This document shows, in pieces, positions 10,729-18,474 of a stretch of DNA of 64,000 nt. The notes beneath the pieces were generated by a model, which saw only the letters and a program-made list of their open reading frames with translations, searched no databases and had not been told where the DNA came from. Made by a program: the position numbers and the translations under genes. Every line of letters starts with the position of its first letter. Position 1 is the stretch's first letter. This stretch comes from Vibrio metschnikovii CIP 69.14 (GTDB lineage Bacteria > Pseudomonadota > Gammaproteobacteria > Enterobacterales > Vibrionaceae), in the NCBI RefSeq assembly GCF_000176155.1, contig NZ_ACZO01000006.1, positions 1,302,001 through 1,366,000 on the forward strand, written 5' to 3'.

Positions 10729-11259
10729 ATGACCAAACAAATCTCTGCATTTTTATTGCTTATCTCAACAGTTGTCAGTAGTTGGATCTATTGGACGAAT
10801 GAAACGAAGCTAGACAATGTGTTGATGTCTCGTGAGTGGCAATCAAAAATGGTGACCTTAATCGAAACCACTCAACCTAATGATGCGGTGGGACCTCTGC
10901 ATCGCGTTGACGTCTCTTCAAACGTAAAATATCTGCCGAATGGTACTTACTTGCGGGTATCGAGAGTGAAACTGTATTCGATTGAACCGTTATCAGCCGA
11001 CCGACCTGATAACATTATTAATATCTCTGAGTCTGGAGAATGGAGCATCAGTGATAACTACCTTCTCGTATCACCGACGGAATTTAAAGATATCTCATCT
11101 TCTTACAGTAAAGATTTTACGCCCAAGCAACTGCAGTTAATCACTCAACTGTTTAAGATGGACGCTCAACAGAGCCGAAGGATTGATATCATTAACAAGA
11201 AAACCTTACTACTCACTAGCTTGAGCCATGGTTCAACGGTACTGTTTGGTAATGGATAG
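10729..11259 (+). CDS. toxS: ToxS, periplasmic partner of ToxR
   Basis: ToxS stabilises ToxR and protects its periplasmic domain from proteolysis; the ToxR-ToxS periplasmic complex also senses bile in some vibrios. The 176-residue product has one N-terminal membrane anchor (about 5-22, FLLLISTVVSSWIYW) and a periplasmic remainder with typical ToxS stretches such as GEWSISDNYLLVSPTEFKD and SSSYSKDFTP. A GGAACAACG stretch precedes ATG 10729, and the gene is nine bases after toxR, surely one transcript. Confidence 0.95.
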   Translation: MTKQISAFLLLISTVVSSWIYWTNETKLDNVLMSREWQSKMVTLIETTQPNDAVGPLHRVDVSSNVKYLPNGTYLRVSRVKLYSIEPLSADRPDNIINISESGEWSISDNYLLVSPTEFKDISSSYSKDFTPKQLQLITQLFKMDAQQSRRIDIINKKTLLLTSLSHGSTVLFGNG

Positions 11260-11297
11260 TCACCACTTCTACATCATGAGTTGCCCATTAGTTGCCT

Positions 11298-11573
11298 ATG
11301 AACAAAGTAAACATTGATATTTATTATTGCCGGCAATGCCAGTGGATGTTAAGAGCGTCTTGGCTAAGCCAAGAGCTCTTGCAGACATTCAGTGAAGAGA
11401 TTGACATGGTCTCTTTACATCCAGATACCGGTGGACGTTTTGAGATCTTTTGCAACCAACGCTCAATTTGGGAACGAAAAAGGGATAATGGCTTCCCAGA
11501 AGCCAAAATATTGAAACAACGGGTAAGAGATATTATCGATCCACAACGCGATTTAGGTCATATTGACCGCTAA
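11298..11573 (+). CDS. SelT/SelW/SelH-family (Rdx) protein with CxxC
   Basis: A 91-residue thioredoxin-fold protein of the Rdx family. It starts MNKVNIDIYYCRQCQW, with the redox motif C11-R-Q-C14 in the place where eukaryotic SelW has Cys-x-x-Sec. The conserved TGGRFEI follows mid-protein and the C-terminal R-D-x-I-x-P-x-x-x-LGH end is visible. The family is thought to have a redox role, but no bacterial substrate is established. An upstream in-frame TTG (11292) adds two residues; I chose the ATG. It lies 38 bases after toxS and may be cotranscribed with toxRS. Confidence 0.85.
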   Translation: MNKVNIDIYYCRQCQWMLRASWLSQELLQTFSEEIDMVSLHPDTGGRFEIFCNQRSIWERKRDNGFPEAKILKQRVRDIIDPQRDLGHIDR

Positions 11574-11607
11574 CGAATAGCGCTCAATATGACCGAGAAA
11601 GAGAGCA

Positions 11608-12159
11608 TTATAGCGAAAGATCAAGCGATGCTAAGATTTCCCCCTCAAAGCCATAGACGGTGAAACAAAATCCGTCTAAGACAGCAAAACTGGCGACGCT
11701 CTGAGATCGAGGGAACGTCACTGAACCTGGGTTTAATACAAAATGATTACCGCATCGTTCTGCTCGTGCAAGATGAGTATGACCATGAACAACAATATCA
11801 CCCATCGATAAAGGCGGCAGATTCTGCTCATCATAGAGATGGCCATGAGTAAGAAACAATCGCTGTCCTGAGGGCAATAATACCCACGCAAAGTCACTCA
11901 TGATTGGAAAATCCAATAACATTTGATCCACTTCGCTATCGCAATTCCCCCGCACCGCAATAATTTGTTTAGCGTAGTCATTTAATTTTTCGGCTACCGC
12001 GGGAGGGTTATACCCTTCAGGAATAGGGTTTCTCGGACCATGATTTAATAAATCACCCAATAAAATCAGCGCATTCGCTCCAGACTGGGTAAATTGCTGT
12101 AACATTTTTTCAGCTGCAGGCAAAGCGCCATGTAAGTCTGAAGCAAAGAACAGTTTCAT
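11608..12159 (-). CDS. yfcE: YfcE-like metallophosphodiesterase
   Basis: A 183-residue calcineurin-like phosphoesterase. The metal-binding motifs are in order: D8-x-H10 (ASDLHG), GDLLNHGPRN around 35, RGNCD around 95, the histidine of THGH, and HGHTH near 125. E. coli YfcE hydrolyses artificial phosphodiesters with Mn2+; its natural substrate is not established. It lies convergent to the SelW-like gene. A close relative of the MJ0936 phosphodiesterase family is the alternative description. Confidence 0.9.
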   Translation of the reverse strand: MKLFFASDLHGALPAAEKMLQQFTQSGANALILLGDLLNHGPRNPIPEGYNPPAVAEKLNDYAKQIIAVRGNCDSEVDQMLLDFPIMSDFAWVLLPSGQRLFLTHGHLYDEQNLPPLSMGDIVVHGHTHLARAERCGNHFVLNPGSVTFPRSQSVASFAVLDGFCFTVYGFEGEILASLDLSL

Positions 12160-12436
12160 TATCTCTCCCCTCTCTCAAATCCGGTCGTCCGTAACGACAA
12201 ACATACCGTCCTTTGTCAATGTCGACTCGTAAATGACGACGGCCTATTGATTGTGTAAAAAATTTTATTGTACGTTTTTTCATAACCTACGTCATCTTCG
12301 TCAATCTTGGTGTTGAGAGTGACACTTCCTCCAGGGAATGACCACAGACAAGAGAAAAGCTTGAACACCAAGAGAGATACACATAAGCTGATTAAGCGTT
12401 TGTTTGCTTAATACATTACCCATGCAAGGAGGCAAA

Positions 12437-13348
12437 ATGAACATTTTTATCACTGGTGCCACTGGTTTAATTGGTCGTGAGCTGATCAAACAATTAATCA
12501 CTCACGATATCGTCATCCTCACACGAGATATCGCTAAGGCACAGCGGAAACTTGCCCACGCTAACACTAAAATCTCGTTCATTAGTGATATTAATCAATT
12601 GCATGATCTTAATCGCTTCGATGCGGTGATTAATTTAGCAGGAGAACCCATCGCCGATAAACGCTGGACTGGCAAACAAAAGCAGCGCATTTGCCAAAGT
12701 CGTTGGCAGTTAACCGAGCAGTTGGTTGAATTGATCCATGCGAGTACCACACCGCCAACACTTTTTCTTAGTGGCTCTGCAGTGGGGTATTATGGCGATC
12801 AACACGAGCATCCCTTCGACGAAAGTTTGCAAGTGCAAAGCCAACAATTTTCTCATCACATTTGTGCCGTTTGGGAACAAACAGCGATGCGCGCTCAATC
12901 ATCCAGAACGCGAGTTTGCTTGATGCGAACAGGAATCGTCTTATCGCCTGAAGGCGGTGCATTAAAGAAAATGCTCCCTCCCTATCGCCTAGGATTAGGC
13001 GGGCCAATTGGCCGTGGTACCCAGTATATGCCGTGGATCCACATTAGTGATATGGTACGGGCAATCGTTTTTCTGCTGGAAACCGAACATGCTCAAGGCG
13101 CTTTCAATATGTGTGCCCCACACCCCGTTACCAATGCTGTCTTTAGTCAAACTCTCGCCGCGAGCCTCCGAAAGCCTCATTTATTAACCACTCCACGATG
13201 GGCGATCAAACTGCTGCTTGGTGAGGCGAGTGAATTACTGTTTGATAGCTTGCGTGCGAAACCAAAGAAATTGACAGAGTTAGGCTTTCAATTTAATTTT
13301 TCACGACTTGAACCGGCGTTAAAACAGCTATTATCACATCACCATTAA
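12437..13348 (+). CDS. yfcH: YfcH-like TIGR01777-family SDR-fold protein
   Basis: A 303-residue extended-SDR-fold protein related to NAD-dependent epimerases. The N-terminal Rossmann motif GATGLIG is at residues 7-13 in MNIFITGATGLIG. AVINLAGEPIADKRW, FLSGSAVGYYG and the C-terminal DUF1731-like end are characteristic. The biochemical activity is unknown. ATG 12437 has a very strong AAGGAGG six bases upstream, which decides the start over an in-frame codon at 12404. The next gene begins 11 bases after its stop. Confidence 0.9.
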   Translation: MNIFITGATGLIGRELIKQLITHDIVILTRDIAKAQRKLAHANTKISFISDINQLHDLNRFDAVINLAGEPIADKRWTGKQKQRICQSRWQLTEQLVELIHASTTPPTLFLSGSAVGYYGDQHEHPFDESLQVQSQQFSHHICAVWEQTAMRAQSSRTRVCLMRTGIVLSPEGGALKKMLPPYRLGLGGPIGRGTQYMPWIHISDMVRAIVFLLETEHAQGAFNMCAPHPVTNAVFSQTLAASLRKPHLLTTPRWAIKLLLGEASELLFDSLRAKPKKLTELGFQFNFSRLEPALKQLLSHHH

Positions 13349-13359
13349 TTGGATTCATT

Positions 13360-14187
13360 ATGACTCGCTCGATCCTTATCACAGGTTGCTCAACAGGTAT
13401 TGGCTATATGGCAGCACTAGCCCTAAAACAACGCGGCTATCATGTCATTGCTTCTTGCCGGCACATCGATGATGTCAAGCGCTTACAGCAAGAAGGGTTG
13501 ACTTGTATTCAGTTGGATCTCAGCGATGAACGGAGTATTCATCAGGGAGTAAACGAGGCGCTCGAGCTTTCAAATCATCAACTTTACGCTCTATTTAATA
13601 ATGGCGCTTATGGGCAACCTGGCGCGCTAGAAGACTTATCAACCGCAGCATTACGCGCTCAATTTGAAACTAATTTTTTTGGCTGGCATACATTAACAAC
13701 CTTATTGCTTCCGCACTTTCGTCAACAAGGGTATGGACGAATCATTCAAAACAGCTCCATTTTAGGCTTTGCTGCGATGAAATATCGTGGTGCTTACAAT
13801 GCGTCTAAATTTGCGATTGAAGGATGGACAGATACGTTGCGTTTAGAGCTCCAAGCGAGCAATATTCATATTAGTTTGCTTGAACCAGGGCCGATTAACA
13901 CTGAGTTTCGAGCTAATGCATTAACCGCCTTTAAACGCTGGATCAACATTGAGCATTCTCTTCACCACCAAGCTTATCAAACTCAGTTAGCCCGCTTGAA
14001 AAATGCACAATCAAACCATCCTTTTGCTCTGCCTGCTGAAGCGTGTTTAGCGCCGATATTGCATGCTTTAGAAGCCAAACACCCCAAGCTTCGCTACCGA
14101 GTGACCGTACCAACGAAAGTGTTTGCACTCTTGAAAAGACTCTTACCTGGACGAGTATTAGATAAATTGCTCAGCAAAGCGGCGTAG
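13360..14187 (+). CDS. ybbO: YbbO-like short-chain dehydrogenase/reductase
   Basis: A 275-residue classical SDR. The cofactor motif T-G-x-x-x-G-I-G is at 8-15 (ITGCSTGIG), the NNGA motif near 80-83, and the catalytic triad is visible as Ser132/133, Tyr146 and Lys150 (YNASK). E. coli YbbO is an NADP-dependent aldehyde reductase and lies next to ybbN, as here, which supports the name. It is probably cotranscribed with yfcH (11-base gap). The exact substrate is unknown. Confidence 0.85.
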   Translation: MTRSILITGCSTGIGYMAALALKQRGYHVIASCRHIDDVKRLQQEGLTCIQLDLSDERSIHQGVNEALELSNHQLYALFNNGAYGQPGALEDLSTAALRAQFETNFFGWHTLTTLLLPHFRQQGYGRIIQNSSILGFAAMKYRGAYNASKFAIEGWTDTLRLELQASNIHISLLEPGPINTEFRANALTAFKRWINIEHSLHHQAYQTQLARLKNAQSNHPFALPAEACLAPILHALEAKHPKLRYRVTVPTKVFALLKRLLPGRVLDKLLSKAA

Positions 14188-14283
14188 CTGTCATTGATTC
14201 GTCATATTGGTTTGCCATACTGATCATGCTCAGGTGATATCACGAAATAAGATATCAATCATGGTACAACACCAAACACTGGG

Positions 14284-14412
14284 TATACCCAAACAACTTG
14301 GAGTTGCAGGTAGGTGGCAAGTGAGTGAGTCCCCATGAGCATAGATAGACTCTATGATTGGGGTGAACAAACATAGCCAACACCCCAGCGGCTTCAAGTA
14401 GGAAGGGATATA
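14284..14412. repeat. ERIC element, copy 2
   Basis: A 129-base copy with TATACCC at the left end and a GGGATATA-type right end. It carries the same landmarks as copy 1: CAACTTGGAGTTGCAGGTAG, GAGTCCCCATGAGCATAG, CATAGCCAACACC and CTTCAAGTAGGAAGGG. It sits between ybbO and the small ORF at 14482, so RNA reading through it could fold into the long ERIC hairpin. Confidence 0.9.
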
Positions 14413-14481
14413 TCCTTCTAAATATATCCTAGGTGATAGGCTGGTACTCTCTGCTGCCATCATCCAAGGAAGGCATTGAGT

Positions 14482-14556
14482 ATGACCCAAATGACATTAA
14501 ATCAATGGAATTGGCTCGGTGTCACGGTTGTTTTGGCACTGCTGATCCTTTTTTAG
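14482..14556 (+). CDS. putative 24-residue single-pass membrane peptide
   Basis: ATG 14482 opens a 24-codon frame ending in TAG at 14556. The peptide has a polar start (MTQMTLNQWNW) and a hydrophobic end (LGVTVVLALLILF) that could span the membrane. A strong AAGGAAGG lies eight bases upstream, and a UUCG-loop terminator begins 21 bases after the stop, so this looks like a complete tiny gene. I do not recognise a family. It lies between an ERIC copy and ybbN. It could instead be a leader peptide or a chance ORF inside a small RNA. Confidence 0.5.
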   Translation: MTQMTLNQWNWLGVTVVLALLILF

Positions 14557-14577
14557 CACCTTTGCTTGCTTTAACGG

Positions 14578-14601
14578 AAAAACCACTTCGGTGGTTTTTT
14601 T
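14578..14601 (+). terminator. UUCG-loop terminator after the small ORF
   Basis: Stem AAAAACCAC / GTGGTTTTT closed by a C(TTCG)G tetraloop and followed by further T. It separates the 24-codon ORF from ybbN, implying that the short unit is transcribed by itself or that the ybbO transcript ends here. Confidence 0.85.
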
Positions 14602-14708
14602 ATGCGTGTGTGAGAGACGCTTTCTCTTTCAAGTCATCAATCAGCCTTGAGTTTTGCTTTTTTATCCCCCATTTGTGTAACAATGCCTCAATGCAATAAG
14701 GAATGATC

Positions 14709-15563
14709 ATGCACCCAACTCATCATAGTGATGTGTCTCAACACAATTTTCAGGAAATATTGGCCAACTCAGCTCAGCAACCCGTGCTGTTTTACTTTTG
14801 GGCCCCCATCAGTGATGAAAGTGCTCAACTACTTCCTGAATTGCAACAACTCGCTCAGCAATACGCTGGTGCCTTTCAATTAGCGACGTTAAATTGTCAA
14901 CAAGAGCAAGCTCTCGCTGCTCAGTTTGGTATTCAGGCATTACCAACCATTGCATTATTTATTAATGGTCAACCGGTGGATGGATTAGGTGGGCCGCAAC
15001 CACTCAGTACCATCATCGATATGCTCGATAAACACTTACCTAGCCAAGAAGAGCGTACCGTTCAAACTGCATTACAACTCGTTAAGCAGCAAGACTATAC
15101 GCAGGCGTTACCGTTACTCCTTGAGCTCAGTGAAACTTGGCAAAGCCAAGGTGAAGTTAAGCTAGCATTAGCGGACTGCTTTATTGCCACTCGTCGTTTT
15201 GCCGAAGCCAAAACGCTGTTAGATACCGTACCTATGCAATATCAGCAAAGCGATTACAAACGTTTGTTGGCACAAATTGAATTGTATGAACAAGCCGCAG
15301 AAAGCCCAGCGATTAAAGAGCTAGAAGAAGCGTTAGCGCAAGATAGTACCAATGCGACTATTGCTAATGAATTGGCCTCTCAATACCATCAAGTGCAACG
15401 TGATGAAGATGCCCTAGAACTACTCTGGCGCTTTCTACAGGATGATCTAACGCTATTAGATGGAGAAATGAAAAAAACGTTTATGGATATTTTAAGCGCA
15501 TTAGGTCAGGGGAATCCTATCGCCGCGCGTTATCGCCGACAACTTTACTCTCAGCTCTATTAA
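14709..15563 (+). CDS. cnoX: CnoX/YbbN-like thioredoxin-TPR co-chaperone
   Basis: A 284-residue fusion of an N-terminal thioredoxin fold (about 1-110) and C-terminal TPR-like helices (about 120-284). The thioredoxin active site is replaced: where WCGPC would stand the sequence reads WAPISDES, with no Cys pair, as in E. coli YbbN. In E. coli this protein (CnoX) is a chlorine-activated holdase that passes clients to GroEL and DnaK. A second Cys (TLNCQQEQ) is present. ATG 14703 is also in frame, but only 14709 has AAGGA at good spacing. The neighbours ybbO and qmcA support the name. Confidence 0.9.
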   Translation: MHPTHHSDVSQHNFQEILANSAQQPVLFYFWAPISDESAQLLPELQQLAQQYAGAFQLATLNCQQEQALAAQFGIQALPTIALFINGQPVDGLGGPQPLSTIIDMLDKHLPSQEERTVQTALQLVKQQDYTQALPLLLELSETWQSQGEVKLALADCFIATRRFAEAKTLLDTVPMQYQQSDYKRLLAQIELYEQAAESPAIKELEEALAQDSTNATIANELASQYHQVQRDEDALELLWRFLQDDLTLLDGEMKKTFMDILSALGQGNPIAARYRRQLYSQLY

Positions 15564-15578
15564 TCTCCAACTGACTCA

Positions 15579-15608
15579 CAACGCTATCTTAGCTAAAAGG
15601 TAGCGTTG
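15579..15608. other. hairpin downstream of cnoX
   Basis: Inverted repeat CAACGCTATCT / AGGTAGCGTTG, one mismatch, loop of about eight bases, 15 bases after the cnoX stop. It lacks a T-run, so it is at best a weak terminator or an RNA 3'-end stabiliser. Confidence 0.4.
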
Positions 15609-15820
15609 AATTTGTGATGTGGTTTCTCTCTTTTGTCCTGCGTATTACCCTTCATTTTTTTCCCTGTCATTATTCAACGATAAATTCTCATTAGCCCTCA
15701 GTTTTTCATGCTGATGATTGCCTATTCAGGCGTTCTGATACACAATGATTTTTGGATTTTTTATTGGTACCTAAACAACGTAAAGCGTTGTCATAAGGTC
15801 TATTACTCAAAGGGAACGTC

Positions 15821-16744
15821 ATGGCTATTGATTCATTGATTACAATCGGCGTGTTTGTCTTCGTCGCCATTGTATTTATTATGTCGGCAGTAAAAACCGT
15901 CACTCAAGGTAACAACTGGACGGTAGAACGTTTCGGTCGTTACACCCACACACTCCGCCCCGGCTTAAACATCATTGTTCCATTTGTTGATAAAGTTGGA
16001 AGCCGTATCAATATGATGGAACGGGTGCTTGATATTCCCGCGCAAGAAGTGATCAGCAAAGACAATGCCAGCGTCGTCATCGATGCGGTGTGTTTTGTGC
16101 AAGTCATTGACGCGGCGAAAGCCGCTTATGAAGTCACGGATTTGGAACACGCCATTCGTAACCTGACATTAACCAATATGCGTACAGTGCTTGGCTCAAT
16201 GGAGCTGGATGAAATGCTCAGTCAACGGGATATGATCAACACAAAATTACTGACCATCCTTGACCAAGCGACCAATCCTTGGGGCGTAAAAATCACTCGT
16301 ATTGAAATCAAAGACGTTCAACCCCCTGCCGATCTGACGGCTGCGATGAATGCGCAGATGAAAGCCGAGCGGAATAAACGCGCAGAAGTCTTGGAAGCGG
16401 AAGGCGTTCGCCAAGCACAAATTTTACGTGCTGAAGGCCAAAAACAGTCCGAGATCCTTAAAGCCGAAGGTGATAAGCAAGCGGCAATTTTACAAGCAGA
16501 GGCTCGTGAACGCGCCGCAGAAGCGGAAGCTAAGGCCACTAGCATGGTTTCTGAAGCCATTGCTAAAGGGGATATGCAAGCCGTTAACTATTTTATTGCT
16601 CAAGGCTATACCGACGCTTTAAAATCTATCGGCCAAGCAGAAAACAGCAAAATCATTATGCTGCCACTTGAAGCAACGGGCTTGATGGGTTCTATTGCTG
16701 GGGTCGCAGAAATGTTCAAACATTCAGCAGATAAAAAGGGATAA
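15821..16744 (+). CDS. qmcA: QmcA, SPFH/band 7 membrane protein
   Basis: A 307-residue stomatin/prohibitin-type protein. It has an N-terminal membrane segment (about 5-23), a band-7 domain beginning [24 protein letters not shown], and an Ala/Glu-rich coiled coil (about 180-245) with repeats such as [21 protein letters not shown]. coli QmcA forms large membrane-anchored assemblies and associates with FtsH-HflKC. The stop is three bases before the nfeD start, a standard SPFH-NfeD pair. ATG 15821 is preceded by AAAGGGAA. Confidence 0.95.
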   Translation: MAIDSLITIGVFVFVAIVFIMSAVKTVTQGNNWTVERFGRYTHTLRPGLNIIVPFVDKVGSRINMMERVLDIPAQEVISKDNASVVIDAVCFVQVIDAAKAAYEVTDLEHAIRNLTLTNMRTVLGSMELDEMLSQRDMINTKLLTILDQATNPWGVKITRIEIKDVQPPADLTAAMNAQMKAERNKRAEVLEAEGVRQAQILRAEGQKQSEILKAEGDKQAAILQAEARERAAEAEAKATSMVSEAIAKGDMQAVNYFIAQGYTDALKSIGQAENSKIIMLPLEATGLMGSIAGVAEMFKHSADKKG

Positions 16745-16747
16745 CGC

Positions 16748-17215
16748 TTGATTGAATGGCTCGCTCAATTTAATTACTGGCATTGGTTAGCCTTCGGGCT
16801 GGCCTTATTAGCCGTTGAACTGTTAGGAACTGCAGGCTACTTCTTATGGCTTGGCCTATCTGCTCTTTTAGTTGGTCTGATTATGCTGCTCATCCCAATG
16901 GGATGGCAGTTGCAGTGGATGGCGTTTGCCAGCTTTGTACTATTAACAACTTGGCTCTGGTGGCGTCGCCAATTTAAATCGGATCGATATGACGATGCTC
17001 AACGCTCGCTAAATCAGAAAGAGAAACAGTTAATTGGACGGCGACTATTGCTCACTGAACCCGTAAAAGCGCAAGTCGTCACTCGATTACAACTGGGGGA
17101 TAGCACGTGGTCAGCGATCAGTGATCAAGATATTGCCGCTGAATCTATGGTAGAGGTTATCGCGCTTGATGGGATTACGCTTAAAATTAAACCTTATCAA
17201 CCTTTAGAAAAATAA
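16748..17215 (+). CDS. ybbJ: NfeD-family membrane protein (YbbJ-like)
   Basis: A 155-residue short-type NfeD protein. Hydrophobic segments run from about 10 to 75, followed by a soluble OB-fold domain (about 90-150, with LIGRRLLLTEPV). NfeD proteins partner SPFH proteins, here QmcA directly upstream. The start is TTG at 16748: it has AAGGGA six bases upstream and is the only reasonable start next to the qmcA stop, and the frame from there matches the family. Confidence 0.9.
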   Translation: MIEWLAQFNYWHWLAFGLALLAVELLGTAGYFLWLGLSALLVGLIMLLIPMGWQLQWMAFASFVLLTTWLWWRRQFKSDRYDDAQRSLNQKEKQLIGRRLLLTEPVKAQVVTRLQLGDSTWSAISDQDIAAESMVEVIALDGITLKIKPYQPLEK

Positions 17216-17226
17216 GCACTTGCCTT

Positions 17227-17254
17227 GAGTGAGAGTGAAGGATAGCTCTCACTC
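17227..17254. terminator. hairpin between ybbJ and cueR
   Basis: A 9-bp stem GAGTGAGAG / CTCTCACTC with a ten-base loop, 11 bases after the ybbJ stop. No T-run follows, so termination strength is uncertain. Confidence 0.4.
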
Positions 17255-17346
17255 ACTCTATGAATGTATGATTAAGGTAAATCTACGTAACTAACGCTGC
17301 TGTAGCTTCAGTCAGAAGTAGACAGTAGAAAAACGATGAGAATCTA

Positions 17347-17760
17347 TCAGGCCTTATCGTCTACATCTTTACAACAACCCTTCAATTCTTTAATGATCGG
17401 ACAATCATGCCCTTCATCACCAGGGCAAGATGCAATCCACTCTTCAAGCTGCTGCTTAATCAAGCTGAGTTCGTTCAGTTTACTCGATACTTCCTGCAAC
17501 TTTTCTTGTGCTCGCGCACGCACTGCTGCGCGCGTGCGCAGTGGATCATTGGCGAGTGTGAGCATGGCTTTACACTCATCCAGACTAAAACCTACTCGCC
17601 GACAGCGAGCAATTAATAACAAATCATCGACATGCTGTGGTGTGTAAGTTCGGTAACCACTTGTAGATCGTAATGGCACAGTGATCAGACCTTTCTCTTC
17701 ATATAACCGAATCGATTTAGCACTTAGTCCTGTTAATTTAGCAATTTGGCTAATATTCAT
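17347..17760 (-). CDS. cueR: CueR, Cu(I)-responsive MerR-family regulator
   Basis: A 137-residue MerR-type activator of copper export genes. The N-terminal winged helix reads MNISQIAKLTGLSAKSIRLYEEKGLI. The dimerisation helix follows, then the metal loop C-P-G-D-x-x-x-x-C-P-I-I, with the two Cys that bind Cu(I), and a C-terminal GCC. The loop and tail match CueR rather than zinc- or mercury-type MerR proteins. ATG 17760 follows the family start; the adjacent ATG at 17763 is equally possible. It begins about 12 bases after the yccT-like stop, so the two may be cotranscribed. No copA lies next to it. Confidence 0.92.
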   Translation of the reverse strand: MNISQIAKLTGLSAKSIRLYEEKGLITVPLRSTSGYRTYTPQHVDDLLLIARCRRVGFSLDECKAMLTLANDPLRTRAAVRARAQEKLQEVSSKLNELSLIKQQLEEWIASCPGDEGHDCPIIKELKGCCKDVDDKA

Positions 17761-17771
17761 CATATTTTTAA

Positions 17772-18404
17772 TTATTGGCTTACTGCCCATGATAAGAAAG
17801 ATTTCTGCTGGTTTTCATCCAGCTCAAGATAAATTTTTTGAATCGCTTTTAATTTATCTTTATTAATTGGCACGTCTTTTACCAACGCTGTAGGATGTGT
17901 AGTAAAGCTGCGCATTGATACATCATTTATCGCAGCTTTACTCTCCGTTCGATTAAATTGACGAAGTTGTTTGGTGTAATCTCCCATGAAAGCAAATGAA
18001 CGACCAGGAATAAAATCTTGGTCAATAACAAGATCACCTTGAGTAACCTCTATATTTAAGCTGGGACGACGATCAAATTCTCTGGCATTACTTTCATCGC
18101 GAATAGTCATTGCCGACGTTAAGTTGACAACACCAGAATCACCAGAGACTTTTAATACCATCAGTGGGGATTTATATTTATTTTGCTTACCAGACATCTG
18201 AATAATTCGCTCAGTTCGTACAAGTAACTGGTGTTCACCCGGATCTAAAGTCAATTCGGAACGATGTCCAAAATTCACACCTTCCGATTCACCATTCACC
18301 GCTAACAATTGAATATCACGGTCAAAGTTAATATTAATAACCGCATATCCGCTAAACGAAATACTCAATAATGAAATAAGTAAACTGATAGGTAAAACTT
18401 TCAT
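17772..18404 (-). CDS. DUF2057 / YccT-family periplasmic protein
   Basis: A 210-residue protein with a cleavable signal peptide (about 1-22, MKVLPISLLISLLSISFSGYA) and the DUF2057 (UPF0319) body. This starts with INFDRDIQLLAVNGE and has HQLLVRTERII, followed by the PTAL-type C-terminal section. The function is not firmly known; E. coli YccT (CsgI) has been linked to curli control. It lies between the porin and cueR on the same strand, with the porin terminator-like hairpin just upstream. Confidence 0.85.
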   Translation of the reverse strand: MKVLPISLLISLLSISFSGYAVININFDRDIQLLAVNGESEGVNFGHRSELTLDPGEHQLLVRTERIIQMSGKQNKYKSPLMVLKVSGDSGVVNLTSAMTIRDESNAREFDRRPSLNIEVTQGDLVIDQDFIPGRSFAFMGDYTKQLRQFNRTESKAAINDVSMRSFTTHPTALVKDVPINKDKLKAIQKIYLELDENQQKSFLSWAVSQ

Positions 18405-18425
18405 AGAACGTCCTTAAAATGAAAT

Positions 18426-18443
18426 GGCGAGCCAAAGCTCGCC
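18426..18443 (-). terminator. terminator after the porin gene
   Basis: Stem GGCGAGC / GCTCGCC with loop CAAA. On the minus strand it is followed by ATTTCATTTT. It lies between the porin and the YccT-like gene and probably limits readthrough. Confidence 0.7.
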
Positions 18444-18474
18444 TTTACTCTACAACTCAATAATCTAACTTCGT

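Noticed and set aside
9862..11259. toxRS as evidence of a pathogen
   Set aside because: toxRS is part of the Vibrionaceae core and regulates porins in harmless species; no toxin or colonisation gene is in the window.
14433..14699. 88-codon ORF across the ERIC edge and the cnoX upstream region
   Set aside because: No ribosome binding site, runs through the UUCG terminator, and overlaps the better-supported 24-codon frame in another frame.
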